Origin: Strongyloides papillosus
Taxonomy: Eukaryota; Nematoda; Chromadorea; Rhabditida; Strongyloididae
Direction: 5' to 3'
Assembly (NCBI GenBank): GCA_005656395.1
Contig: SRSI01000004.1
Coordinates: forward strand, 2,108,001-2,172,000
DNA length: 64,000 nucleotides
In this document: positions 21,687 through 40,678 of the stretch, one piece after another
Layout of the letters: each line of letters begins with the position of its first letter
How positions within the stretch are numbered: the first letter of the stretch is position 1
Made by a program: the position numbers and the translations under genes
Notes under the pieces: generated by a model
What the model saw: only the letters and a program-made list of their open reading frames with translations
Told to the model about the DNA's origin: nothing
Database searches by the model: none

Positions 21687-23433
21687 ATGATAAATTTTCT
21701 ACTAGCTTTTATTACTTATTATGGTTTTATTATAATAACTGTAGTTGTTCTTGTTATTATTTTATCCAGTCTTGGAGTCTCCTCAGGAATAAGAGAATAT
21801 GGTGTATCATTACTTTGTAATCTTTTTGAATGGGCGGCAGAAGGATCACATTCTGTTGATGATTTATTTGATGATGATTTTGAGGAAAAGAATGAAGTTG
21901 ATGAAAATGGTCAAATAATATTACAAAATAGAGATAGATTACCTAGAAGGAGATCATCATCAACTGAAAAAAAAATAATTGAAAAGGATGCGTCGGAGAG
22001 TGTTAGAAATAAGTTGGATGATGATAATGCAAGAAATCATTTAATTCCTAAAAATAAAACTAGTAGAACTATTATTTCTGATTCCTTAGAATTTATAACT
22101 GTAAGAGAATTAAAATTTTGTTATATTTATATTGTTTAAGGCTGGTTTTGAGTGCATTATAGATGATGAAGTAACATCGCGCTTCAAAGCTGAAACATTA
22201 GTTTCATGGAATTTATTATCACGTACAAAATCAAATTATGTTCACATTAATTGGAAAATTTCTTTACTATGGGTTTTAGGTTGGATTACTAGATATACAA
22301 TTTTACTTCATATAAGATTATCTATATTTTTTGTTGGTCTTAGTTTATTAATCATGACAACAGCATTAATTGGTTTTATACCAAATGGTGCTTTTAAACG
22401 TTGGTTAAATAGAAGAGCAATGTTAATGTGTATGAGGATATTTTCAAGGTCATTTAGTTCAATTATTCGCTTCCATGATAGTCAAAATAAGGCTAAAGGT
22501 GGTGGTATATGTGTAGCAAATCACACATCACCAATAGATGTCATGATATTAAGTTGTGATAATTGTTATGCAATGATTGGCCAGTCTCAAGGAGGATTTT
22601 TAGGCTTCTTACAGAGGACATTAAGTAGATCAACACATCATATTTGGTTTGAGAGAAGCGAAGCTAAAGATAGGTTACACGTAGTGAAAAGGTAACATTC
22701 TAATAATTAATTTTAAAGTATATTATATTTTAGAATGCAGGAACACGTTAATGACCCAAAAAAATTACCAATTTTAATTTTCCCCGAAGGAACATGTATT
22801 AACAATACTTCCGTCATGCAATTTAAAAAAGGATCATTTGAAATTGCATCCACTATTTATCCAATTGCAATGAAATATGATGCTCGTCTTGGAGATGCTT
22901 TTTGGAATAGTTCTTTACAAGGATATGCACAATATCTATGGATGATGATGACATCATGGGCAATAATATGTGATGTATGGTATTTACCACCAATGACCAA
23001 AAATGATGATGAAGATGCGATTGAATTTGCAAGGCGAGTAAAAAAAGCTATAGCTGAAAAAGGTGGTTTGGTAGATCTTGAATGGGATGGACAGTTAAAA
23101 AGAACAAAAGTCTCCAATAAATTAATTAATGAGCATAAGAAAAAGTATTTTAATCATTTAGAGAGAAGAACATCAATATCATACTATAAACCTATAAGGA
23201 CTAGAAAAATTTCACAATCAACAGTATGTTTCTCTATTTTTATTTAATAATGTTTTTGATTGTAGCCGTTGTCTCAAAGTACTTTCCCAGAAAGTGTTAC
23301 TAATGAAACCCAATATGAGAAGAGAGAATTAATAATAGAGGATAGTTTTGAGGAAAACCCTGATAACGATCACAAAAATAAATGCAATGATATCGAATCC
23401 AAACAAACAAACTTGTTAACTGTAATTTCATAG
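21687..23433 (+). CDS. Glycerol-3-phosphate acyltransferase, GPAT3/4 type
   Basis: Exons 21687-22100, 22141-22691, 22734-23223 and 23266-23433 join to 540 residues; introns are 40-42 nt. GPAT3/4 enzymes make lysophosphatidic acid from glycerol-3-phosphate and acyl-CoA in the ER membrane. Residues 3-28 form a membrane segment, and a second hydrophobic region precedes the catalytic part. Motif I is N-H266-T-S-P-I-D271 (HX4D), motif II I-W-F-E-R-S, motif III F338-P-E-G-T-C, motif IV I-Y-P-I-A. The stretch DAFWNSS, MMTSWAI and CDVWYLPPM is specific to GPAT3/4. The C-terminal 55 residues are acidic and variable. An acceptor-like TTTTTTTACAAG ends 1 nt before the ATG. C. elegans counterparts would be acl-4/acl-5. 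Confidence 0.9.
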
Positions 23434-23684
23434 AAATATTTTGTAGATTTTCTTTAATTAATTACTATTATGAGTAATGACATAGTGAAAAATATTTCTT
23501 AATTTGTTAGTTGCTTTTAAATATTTACAGTATATTTTTGTCTATTACCTCATTACAATAAATATTATCTATTTACATTAGTTTATAAAATAAACTATTA
23601 TAATGATTTTTGATACTTTAATTTAAAAAAAAAAATTAAAATTTAAAGTCAATAACATAAAATTAAAATAAAATAATTTTTTTT

Positions 23685-25829
23685 CTAAAAAATTGTTGAT
23701 TGTTGATGAAGTTTGCGAACACTCATTGTACGTCTTTGTCGAGATACACAACCAAATGTCAAAAGATCTCTGAAACATCTTCGAAAATCTCCATTGTACA
23801 TTGTATAAATAATAGGATTAAGGACAGAATTTGAATATCCAAGCCAAAGAAAAAAAACGTTTAATATACCAAAAGCAGTTGATTTATTGAGATCATCAAT
23901 TAAAACTTCAATTAAATATAATATAAAAAATGGCATCCAACAAATTATAAATCCCATAACAACAATACCTATTGTTTTTAATGCTTTTCTTTCTCTTAAA
24001 TAAACCATTTTTTCTTTACTACCTCTTATTATACGTCCTGGTCCATATGTATTATAATGATTTTGTGCTTTAGCAAGTAAATTATTTGGTTGTAATTTTG
24101 TATATGCCATTTGAGCTTTTTTTGCCAACGTTTGAACTTCCTTATCTTCACGATCAAGATTTGGAATGCCCATTGTTAATGTGCTTCTATTGTGCTTATT
24201 TTTTTTATATTCTCCCATATTGTCATCATATACATTTTTTTCTAAACTTTTATTCTCAACAGTAAGGTCGGTTAGTGATGTATATTCACGCTCAACCCGA
24301 TGTCTATACATGTATTTTGTGTTTTTTGAAGAATCTTGTGCGTTTATATTGCGCTTATAACTTTGTTTCTGAACCGCAGGACACTGAAGCGAATTAGTAC
24401 TATTGTTACGTACGCTACAATAAACTCCTGAAGAAATATGATTATAACTATTTTCTAATTCTATTTTCATTAATTGACCCGTACCGTAGTTACTAATGGT
24501 CCTAAAAATGGAAAATTATTATAATATAAATAATATTTATTGACAATTCCTAAAATAACATTTTATAAAAGCCATGATGATTAAAATTTATATTTCGTTT
24601 TATTTTCTAAAAAATACAAGATAACAAGATAAAATAAACTATTTTTTTCATGTATTATAGTATACTACTTTTTTAGTTTGTAATTTTATGAAATAGTATT
24701 ATTTTATTCATTTCATAAATTTAAATTCTCAATAATTTTTTTATTTATAAATTACCTTTTATTTCTATCATTTTCTTGATAACCATCATAATTTTTCGAA
24801 CGCATAACATGTGCAGATTTTGTGAATGATGGTTTTGTTAATTTTTTACATTCAATATTTGCACGTTTACTTAACCGACAAGTTCTCAATCCCTCCCGGA
24901 TCATTGCTTCTCTTGATGATGCTACACGAAATATCTTAAAATATACACTAAGCATAACTAATAATGGTATATAAAAAGATCCTAAAGCACTATATATTCT
25001 ATATGTTATTGAAGGTGGATAACTGCATGAATTATTTTCTTTATCTGTTGATGTATTCATTTTCCAAGAGGGGATAATCCATGGTGGGCTACATACTATA
25101 AAAGATAAACCCCAAACAGCTGAAAGTAAACAAAATGCCATTGTCTTAGAACGTGTTCTAGAATATTTCAATGGATAAGTTATTGCAAGATAACGATCTA
25201 TTGAAATAATACAAAGATTTAATATTGAAGCAGTACATAAAAGTACATCTGTAGTAGCCCATATCTTACATAACAGTGCGTTAAAAGGCCATTCATGCTG
25301 ATGAAGTAAATCAATTAACGATAATGGCATAACCATTAATCCTACCAAAAGATCTATAATGATTTTTTTAATCTCATAACATTAAAAATGATTTTTTATT
25401 GCTATTACCCGACGTTGCTAATGATGTTAGTAAAATATTTGTAAATGTCCTCATTCTTTTATATACAATAACAGAAAGTACTACTAAAATATTTCCAAAG
25501 ATAGTTAATAAGATTAAAAAAACTAGAAATATGGCAATTAAAATATTTGGAAGTATTGTACATAATTGATTATCGCATAAAAATGTATTAATTCCATTTT
25601 TAAAAATTTCATCTTCATTTCCAAATATTTCACTTGAAGAACTATAAAACTTTGTTGTATCTTCAACAACATTTTGAAGATTCGATATATCTGATGTATG
25701 AGAGATAATTTCTTTGAGTAGCAAGTTTGAGACTGTTGGCTTAATACCTGAATCTGTATTAGGAAATAACATTTCAGCAATATTTGTATCATTATAACTC
25801 GATATAGACAATCTCCTTTCCATTATCAT
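23685..25829 (-). CDS. Class A GPCR, biogenic-amine receptor type
   Basis: Exons 25829-25409, 25353-24756 and 24501-23685 join to 611 residues. After a 95-residue extracellular N-terminus come TM1 (G-N-I-L-V-V), a D-L-L-V-G TM2, TM3 with the amine-binding Asp (T-T-D-V-L-L-C-T-A-S) and a D-R-Y motif (SIDRYLAITYP). TM5 reads YSALGSFYIPL, close to alpha-adrenergic receptors. TM6 has C-W-M-P-F-F and TM7 W-L-G-Y-S-N-S-V-L-N-P-I-I-Y. The third intracellular loop is very long, about 180 residues, and spans intron 2 (254 nt). Disulfide cysteines are present before TM3 and in loop 2. Octopamine, tyramine, dopamine or serotonin is the likely ligand; I cannot choose one. Confidence 0.88.
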
Positions 25830-28800
25830 ATTTCATTACAAACTTATCAACAATATTAAAGCAATAACTAATGTATTTGGTGATGCTTTAAAAAGATAAG
25901 TACATTCAGGAGCTATAAAGAATTTATAATGATAAAATTAGCATGAATTTAAAATGGTAAAACCATGGCACTTTATTAATCAAAAATGTTAAAACATAAG
26001 AATTTGTATATTTTTATTAAAATATAATTATTGAAAATGAGGAAGTAAACTTTTAGGCAACCAATTTTTTAATTGTAATGGACGGAATTGTTTTGATTAT
26101 TTAAATTTACGACGCGAAGCATAAACATTATAGTATATATTAAAACAGATCTTAAAAATATTATTAAATTGTTTTCTACATAAATGAAAAATTTATTATA
26201 GAAACCATTCCTAAAAAGATACCAATTTAAAAATGTAGCGCTATTAAAAATAATTTTTTTTTTTAAATTTCAGATGTTTTCAAAATTTTTCTATAGACAC
26301 TATATTTTATATGTATAATAAATTTAATTACCAAGATTATACATATTTATTGAATTGTAAAAAAAAGTTAAGAAATTTTTATCTAAAACCTTTTATACTA
26401 TTTATTATAATACTAGTTATAAAACATGAACAATGAAATAATCATAGGATGAAGATTATTTTTGATGAACTACATTAATATAAAAACAAAATAAAGCAAG
26501 GGAAACATTTAAAATTGAAAAGAAATATTAAAACCAAAGGTGGGAGGAGAATTTAACATATATGCATATTTATTCATACATTAATAAAACTATTTTATAT
26601 ACGTGAAATATCTACCAGTATTTATTTAAATGTATATATCTTTTGAAGATGGCATAAAGATAGCTTACATTTAAAAATAATATTTTGAAATAGACCAATC
26701 TTTTGATAGTGATGCCTTATATAAAAAGATAATAAAGTAATTAAGTTTGAACATAAATATTTTAAAAATAAAGAAGAATACTTATAAAATCAGAAATTGG
26801 AAAATGATAAAGATAACTTTTATAATAATTAAGTAAGATGTTAAATTTTATGGTTTCATATTTTTATTGATATACAATCAGTATGGTAAAACAAATGCTC
26901 AATGAAAGTATATAATATTTCCAATTTGTATTAATTAATATTTATAAAATAATAAAAAATATAACAAAATAAAAATTTCTATGTAATAAACAAAAAATAT
27001 TCATTACTCTTCATTTATCTTAATATGCGCAAAACATTTAAGATTAAAACTTAGAATATTTAGTAAACTTTTATTTAATATATTGAATTTCTTAAATATA
27101 GCTTTATAATATTTAAATATTTTATAAAAAAAGAAAATTATATAATGATTAAACTTTGTATAAAAATAAATGATATTTTTTTTTATAAAAATAGACAATC
27201 TTATAATTTTTATCTTCTCTTATAGTTAACAGAAGATAGGGGTTGATAAACACTATTATGTTAAAAAAGTGGATATTAGTTGATTCTTTATTTTATTTTT
27301 ACTAAAACTTTTTTATTTATGCTAATGAAATTGATATTGTATTCATTTTTATAATAAACTGAAAGTTTTCTATGAAAAGATGAATTTTAATAAATTTAAA
27401 AAGTATACAATTATCAATGATACAAAATTTAAAATTAAACGCTTTCAATTTAAATAATGATGTAAAATTAGTTCATTGATATATTTACATACATTTTTAT
27501 ATAAAAAGAACTCAAAAAGCTTAAACATAGTAAAACATTGTCGTAAAAATTTAATATATTTTTAAAACTATGTTTAGTAAAAAATAAATATATTTTCAAT
27601 GATTTGATAAAACAATTAATATAATGTATAATTAATATATGGGAAATATTGAAAAAAGAAGATTAAATTATAAGGAAAGTTACTATGATAATTTAAAAAA
27701 ATGTTTAAAATTAATTTATCCATTAATAAAATTTATGTTTTTATAGAAAATAAATTTATATGATATTTTTTTGTTTTAATAGAATAAAAATTTCAAAAAA
27801 AGCTATTTTACACAATCTTTCATGCATTTTCAGAAAAAGATTATTATGATTATTTGTTTTTTTATAAAATAAGTTAAGCTCATACAACCAATGCAATAAT
27901 ACATATAGGACTTTTCAAAAGTGTTATAAAAAAGTACAACTTCTTAAGAATTTTTTTGTTCAAAGGCTTTAACAAATGAGTTATACGTAAACATAATTTA
28001 AAGAATTTTTTTTTATAAAATGATTTAAAATTTAAAACATTAGAATTAATATCATTTTGGCGGATGAATGTTAATGTGTTTTTTAAACTAATTTTATTTT
28101 TAGTATAAAATAAAATTATTTTTTGAATGAATTGTCTTATTAATTAGTTGCTAACACTATTATAGATATCTAATTAAAAAGCACTTATATTATTTTTTAA
28201 AAAATATTTTCTACATTAATTAAAAGAAATAAGTTTTTTAGATTGAAATATACTTCAATTGACATAAAATCGTATTAATAATAAAACTATAAACAAAAAT
28301 GAAGTATTTATTTGGAAAATAGGAATAAAATATAAAAAGAAAATCAAGTATTAGAATTAAGTTTAAAAAGAAGTTATACTATGAATAGCTGTTAATATTT
28401 ATTCATTTCTTTATCATGGCAAAAATGAATATTGACTATGATTGCTGTTTCTTAAAAATATTGCATTCTATTTTATAAAATATAATTTTAACAATTGAAA
28501 AGCAATTACATGTGTAATTTTTGAGAAATATCCTTACAAGGTAAAGTTAAAACGATATACTTTATGTGCATTATTATTTTTCCGCAACTTTTACTTAAAG
28601 ATATCATATTTTAGGATAAAAAAATCTTTTTATAAATTTATAATAGTTGATAAAAGTTATGTTGTTAAAATAAATTTATTTGTTTTAATGGTAGATTAAA
28701 AAAATTTCCCTACTTAGTAAAAGGAATTGATATAGCGTAAACACCTCGTGAAGAATAAAGAAAAAATTGTTTAAGGCATCATTAAAATGTATGATAGATT

Positions 28801-31259
28801 GATTTTTAAGTAATTACCAATATAATTACTTAAATTAGCTTTTTTTGTAAGTAACGAACCAGGAACTTCTCTAATTAATGACAATTAAAAACGTGAAAAT
28901 ACTAGAATTTAAATTAAATGTAAAATTAAAAAATTATACCAGCATGTTTTCCTACATATTTATTTATATCTTTAATTTATTGTAACGTAATGCAAACATC
29001 CATACATGCGATAAAATAGAAATATTATCTTAGGAGCCTTCACATTCTTTCTAAACATCTGAAATTAATAGCTTATCTACTGAAAAAGGTTTTTACTTAA
29101 AAATAATTAATGTAATCTATGAAAAATATAATTATCTTTTTATTTGACATTGTAAAAAAGTTGTATACAAAATGTTTATAATCAGAGAAAACAATTAAAA
29201 AGTCAAACTTTGTTATGATGAAAATCTACATTTTATCTTCAATGCCAATAAAGATAATTTTTTTATAACATTTCCATGCATTAATTTAAGTTAAAAAAGT
29301 TAGATCTTATTCTTGAAGAATACCAACTAACGAAAGTAATAAACATTTACATTTTTAGATAAAAAATTTTAGTAAAAAAATTTTTAAATAACAATAGTAA
29401 ATGATTATCAGCAAAAGTTTTTTAAAAGGTTAATATTATTATCTCTTTATTTATAACAATAAAAAAAATTATTCTTACAAAATATAAAATAAATGTTTTT
29501 TTGGTGATTAAATGCTTTATTTTCAATCAAGAAAATGCCTGTTGAAATATAAAGGAAAATATTTTTAATTTTATTATTTTATCGTTTCCTACTTTATTTT
29601 TTTAAATAAATTCAATTTAGTATTTCCAAATAATTTTTTAAAGTATAATTGACAAATGATTTAATATTTTGAATATTATTAGATTATTTCTTAAATAAGA
29701 GTAATACAATTCTACTGCCTATTTCTTAGACATTTATTGAAAATATATTTCTTTAATGATAAAACATTATATATTTAATTTTGATAATAGATATTAAAAC
29801 ATCGTATAAAAGGAAACAATCTTGGATATGATAATTATTTAATTATTTGAAAAATGAAGTTCTATTTTACTACTGTTAACCATTCTAATGATGGTTTATA
29901 GTTATGCCCCTCAATATAAAATAATAAAAGGAAGATAAAATTATAATAAATTGTTTAAATTTATAGATGATATATCAATAATATATAACTAAAAATTAAA
30001 AAATATTTTGTTATATAACTCTTTTTTTTAAAAATTTTTAAAATGGTGAGTATATTTAAGCTGTTTTTGACACATTAAACAATAGACTTTTCATGACTTT
30101 ACATAGTAATTAAATTTGACACAAATTTAAAATGTTATTTCATGATATAAAACTACTTTATTTTAAATAAAGTGTTCTATTTTTAAGTCTGTTAAAATAC
30201 AAGTTCCCAAAAGACTTTTTTTATAAATATAGAAACCTATTATAGAAAACGAATTACTTTTTAAATCCATTGGTTAATATTAAATCTAAAAAAACAGATA
30301 ATTTTCTTTTAATTTTTTAAAAAAATAAAAGTTCGTAAATGTAAATCTTTTTATTAAACATTTAATTTCAAAAAGATTAAACATAAATCTTTTTATTTAT
30401 TTTCACCATAAGTAAATAGGCATATTCTTTAAAAAAATTGCTTTAATTTCATATTTCAAAAACGGAAACTACATAAAAATCACTTAGAATATTTTTATTT
30501 ACAGATTAATGCTTTTATATAAAATATTTCAATACTAATAAATTTAACATCAGGAGAAGATTAAAATTGTTTTATTTAAAAAATTTAACACCACATTTCC
30601 TTTAAAATACTCTTTAACATATAATATTTGGAATATTTTATCATTGATATACATATTTGTCACTTTAAAAAATTGCATCATCTAAGATTCAAAGATAAAA
30701 TTAAAATATTATACTTTTTTTTTCAATTTCTAGGCATTAAAATATAATGTTATTTGATAAAAAAAAGTTAAAGCATAAAATAACACTTCGTCACAATTTA
30801 ATAAAAAAGATATCTAATAATTATTAACTACACATAAAAGAATACTTTTTTACGATGATACAATAAACTTTTTTGCTCCCTTATCGTTAATTGTGCTTAA
30901 AAAATAATAAGCGATTGATTGAACAATTAATTCGATAACAATATTTTTTTAATTTGCAAAATGAAAAAAGTAAATATTTAGATAAGTGTAATAAGTTAAA
31001 CAATAGTATTAGAAAAAAATATTAATGTTAGTTATAAACAATGCTTTTATTTGAATTTTTTTCCAATTAAAGACATATAAAATTATTTTTTTACCCATAA
31101 CAATAAAAAAAAATTAATTTGACGTTGTTATCACGTAAAATAAAAAAAAGCTGTTTAAATACTTCATTACAAAAAAAATTTACCATAGTGTAATTAAAAG
31201 TGTATAACTAAAAAAAGTGGCATAATTAGTTAATTTAAAAAATTTACAAATAAAGTATT
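25830..31259. other. 5.4-kb gene-free AT-rich region
   Basis: Extremely AT-rich with long A and T runs; it lies upstream of the GPCR and downstream of the second acyltransferase. The only listed frame (27004-27198, minus) is Ile/Phe/Lys-rich noise. I see no RNA gene, tandem array or long inverted repeat. It probably holds the GPCR promoter and any 5' non-coding exons. Confidence 0.5.
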
Positions 31260-32785
31260 TTAATGAGTTGATGATGTAATAATATTTGCGTAAAATTCAT
31301 CATTTATTAACGGTTGTTTAACAACATGATTAGAAGAGAAATTTGCATCTTCGTAAATATTTAATAATTTTAATTTTTCCCAATTTTCCAATTGTTCAAT
31401 AATAAAATGTCCAAATTTCTCTTTTGTAATATTAAGTTGTTTTTGACGAAAAACTTCTTTTTTAAATAACTCAGTTGAATTCTCTTTGACAAACTTTATA
31501 CATGCAGCATTTGCAATTGTCTTCTGAATGCGGCAAGCAAATTCGATATCATTTTCAAATGGTTGTTTATATTGTGCAGGTAAATAACGTACATGATAGA
31601 CAGTGGCCCAGGATGTAAGTAATCTTAGTGTATATGATAAGAAATCATCTTCATACCAAAAAGCATCACCTAATCTTTAAAAAAAAATAATAAAAAATAA
31701 TGAATGCAGAAAATACCTTGGATCTTGTTTTATAGCAATAGGATATATGCATATATCATCAACAAATAATGATTTACGAAATTGGCAAACTGTTGTATTA
31801 TTAGTACAGTAACCTTCTGGAAATAGTAGAATTGTTCTAAACTTTGTATCTCTTGCTGCATCTAAAACATTTTTTTGAAATTTTTTTCTATCATTTTTAT
31901 TTGATCTTTCTAACCATAATGTATCAAGAAATGTTGATGAACATGCTTCTAATAATCCAATAATTCCAGTGTGTTTTTGACCAGTTAATGAATATCCATT
32001 TTTAGAGCCATAATTAACATCACTCCATAATATTTGTATGTCATTTGCGGTTAAATGATTTGCAACAGCTATTCCAGGGCCAGAAGGTTGATACTGTCGA
32101 TCTTTATAATATCCAACATATCCCATTGATGCAGTAAATAATCTAGCAATAGTAATTGAAATATACGTTCCTTCCTCTTTTGAAACATTTTTTACCATTC
32201 CAATTACTGCTGCTACTCCAATAAATATAAACGATGAAATTAAAAGAAATAGTCTACATGGAAAAATTATAAAATATCTTATTAAAATTGATATCAAAGC
32301 GACTATATATAAAAAGATATTCTTTTTAATATCTTTATTCATAGGGGGTATTCCCATTAAATTCCATCTTCTTACAGGGCTTTTATCACAAATTCTACTC
32401 AAATCATCCTATAGCAAATTTAAGAATTTTTTCTAATAATTATTAAACTTACATCAATAATTGCTTCTATACCTGCTTTAGTTAATGCATTTGATAATGG
32501 TACAAAAGCATCTAACCCGTTATCACAAGATGTTAAATTAAAATATGATAAACTTTTTTTGATATTATCAAAAAGGATACCATCATACTCTTTTTCAATA
32601 ATTTTACTATATTTTCCATCCGTTTCTATTGAATCATCAACAACCAATGAAAATGATTCTTGAAATTTGTGTAATATTGAGACAAATAACTTTGGAATAT
32701 TTCCCCAACTGTTTTTTGAGATTATTAATATCGCTGTCATTGGGCCACACAGGAATAAAAGTCCAAAATAGCATGTTATTATCAT
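31260..32785 (-). CDS. Diverged GPAT3/4-like acyltransferase
   Basis: Exons 32785-32453, 32408-31717 and 31674-31260 join to 479 residues with introns of 42-44 nt. The N-terminus is hydrophobic, and two further membrane segments lie at about 140-185. Motif I keeps its catalytic pair (N-H229-L-T-A-N-D234), motif II is L-W-L-E-R-S, and motif III is F307-P-E-G-Y-C. After it come LGDAFWYEDD, LLTSWAT and VRYLPA, matching GPAT3/4 order. It is a paralogue of the gene at 21687-23433, but with changed positions around motif III (FPEGTC to FPEGYC, KKGSF to RKSLF). Activity is likely but acyl or acceptor choice may differ. Confidence 0.85.
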
Positions 32786-33721
32786 ATAGCATAATTATTA
32801 TAGTAAGTTTTATTTATTTCTCAAACTATAATCTACCCTTTAATTTTTTATTTATAAAATATATAATTAAAAGAGTATATTTAAAACCTCAAAAAACAAT
32901 TTTGATTAGAATTTTTGTTGACCTTAATTAAAAGAAATGCCTTGTTCCACCTTAAAATGACTACCACTGATAAAATATAAGATTTTATAATACATTAAAA
33001 ATCATTTATGTAAGAGAAGCAGCAACAATATTTAATAATTGTCTTAACATAATATGTTTGAGACAGATTGATTAATCTTATATTATTTTTAATGATTATT
33101 ATCACAAAGTTTAAACTATACTATAGAAAATTAATTTTGTTCATAGTTTACACCAAAAAATAGTAATTAGTACACTATAAGTTATCTAGAAATAACTTTG
33201 ATTGAATAAAAAAATAGATATATTTTAATTGTTCCAGTGAGATAATATAATAATATTAAAATATTTTATTTAAGAATAAATTCAAAAACAAAGCAAAAGT
33301 GATGCGCTTAACAGGTGACAATGTTTTAAATAAATATGCTATAAAAATTACATTTTAATTTAAATGATTAAAATAAAAAAATTTTCGAAGTGTAAATTAA
33401 TAAAAATGAGCGCACATGAAAGGCACACAGGTGCAAAAAAAAATGTTATAATTATAGAAGAATATAATTAAAATTGTGCTAAAAAGCCAACACTGCTTTT
33501 TTTATAAATTTTTCAATTTTAATTTAGTATGATGAAAAACAACAAATTAAACTTATTAATAGTACAATTTGGTTTGACGGAAATAAATATGATGCGACAA
33601 ATAACGCTCTATGGCGGGTAAATATATACTATTGAAAACGCATGCATTAATCCCCATACAAAAATTTTTTGACAAGACGGTTTTACATTATTTGAAATAA
33701 AGATATTAATAATTCTCCGTA
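32786..33721. other. Intergenic between acyltransferase and rap-1
   Basis: 936 bp; probably holds the rap-1 3' UTR and the acyltransferase promoter. Slightly GC-richer patches lie near 33295-33330 and 33405-33440 (GAGCGCACATGAAAGGCACA). Nothing else recognised. Confidence 0.45.

Positions 33722-40678
<6,957 letters not shown>

Noticed and set aside
19881..31259. CRISPR-like or satellite arrays in AT-rich gaps
   Set aside because: No regular repeat-spacer pattern; only homopolymer-rich low complexity.
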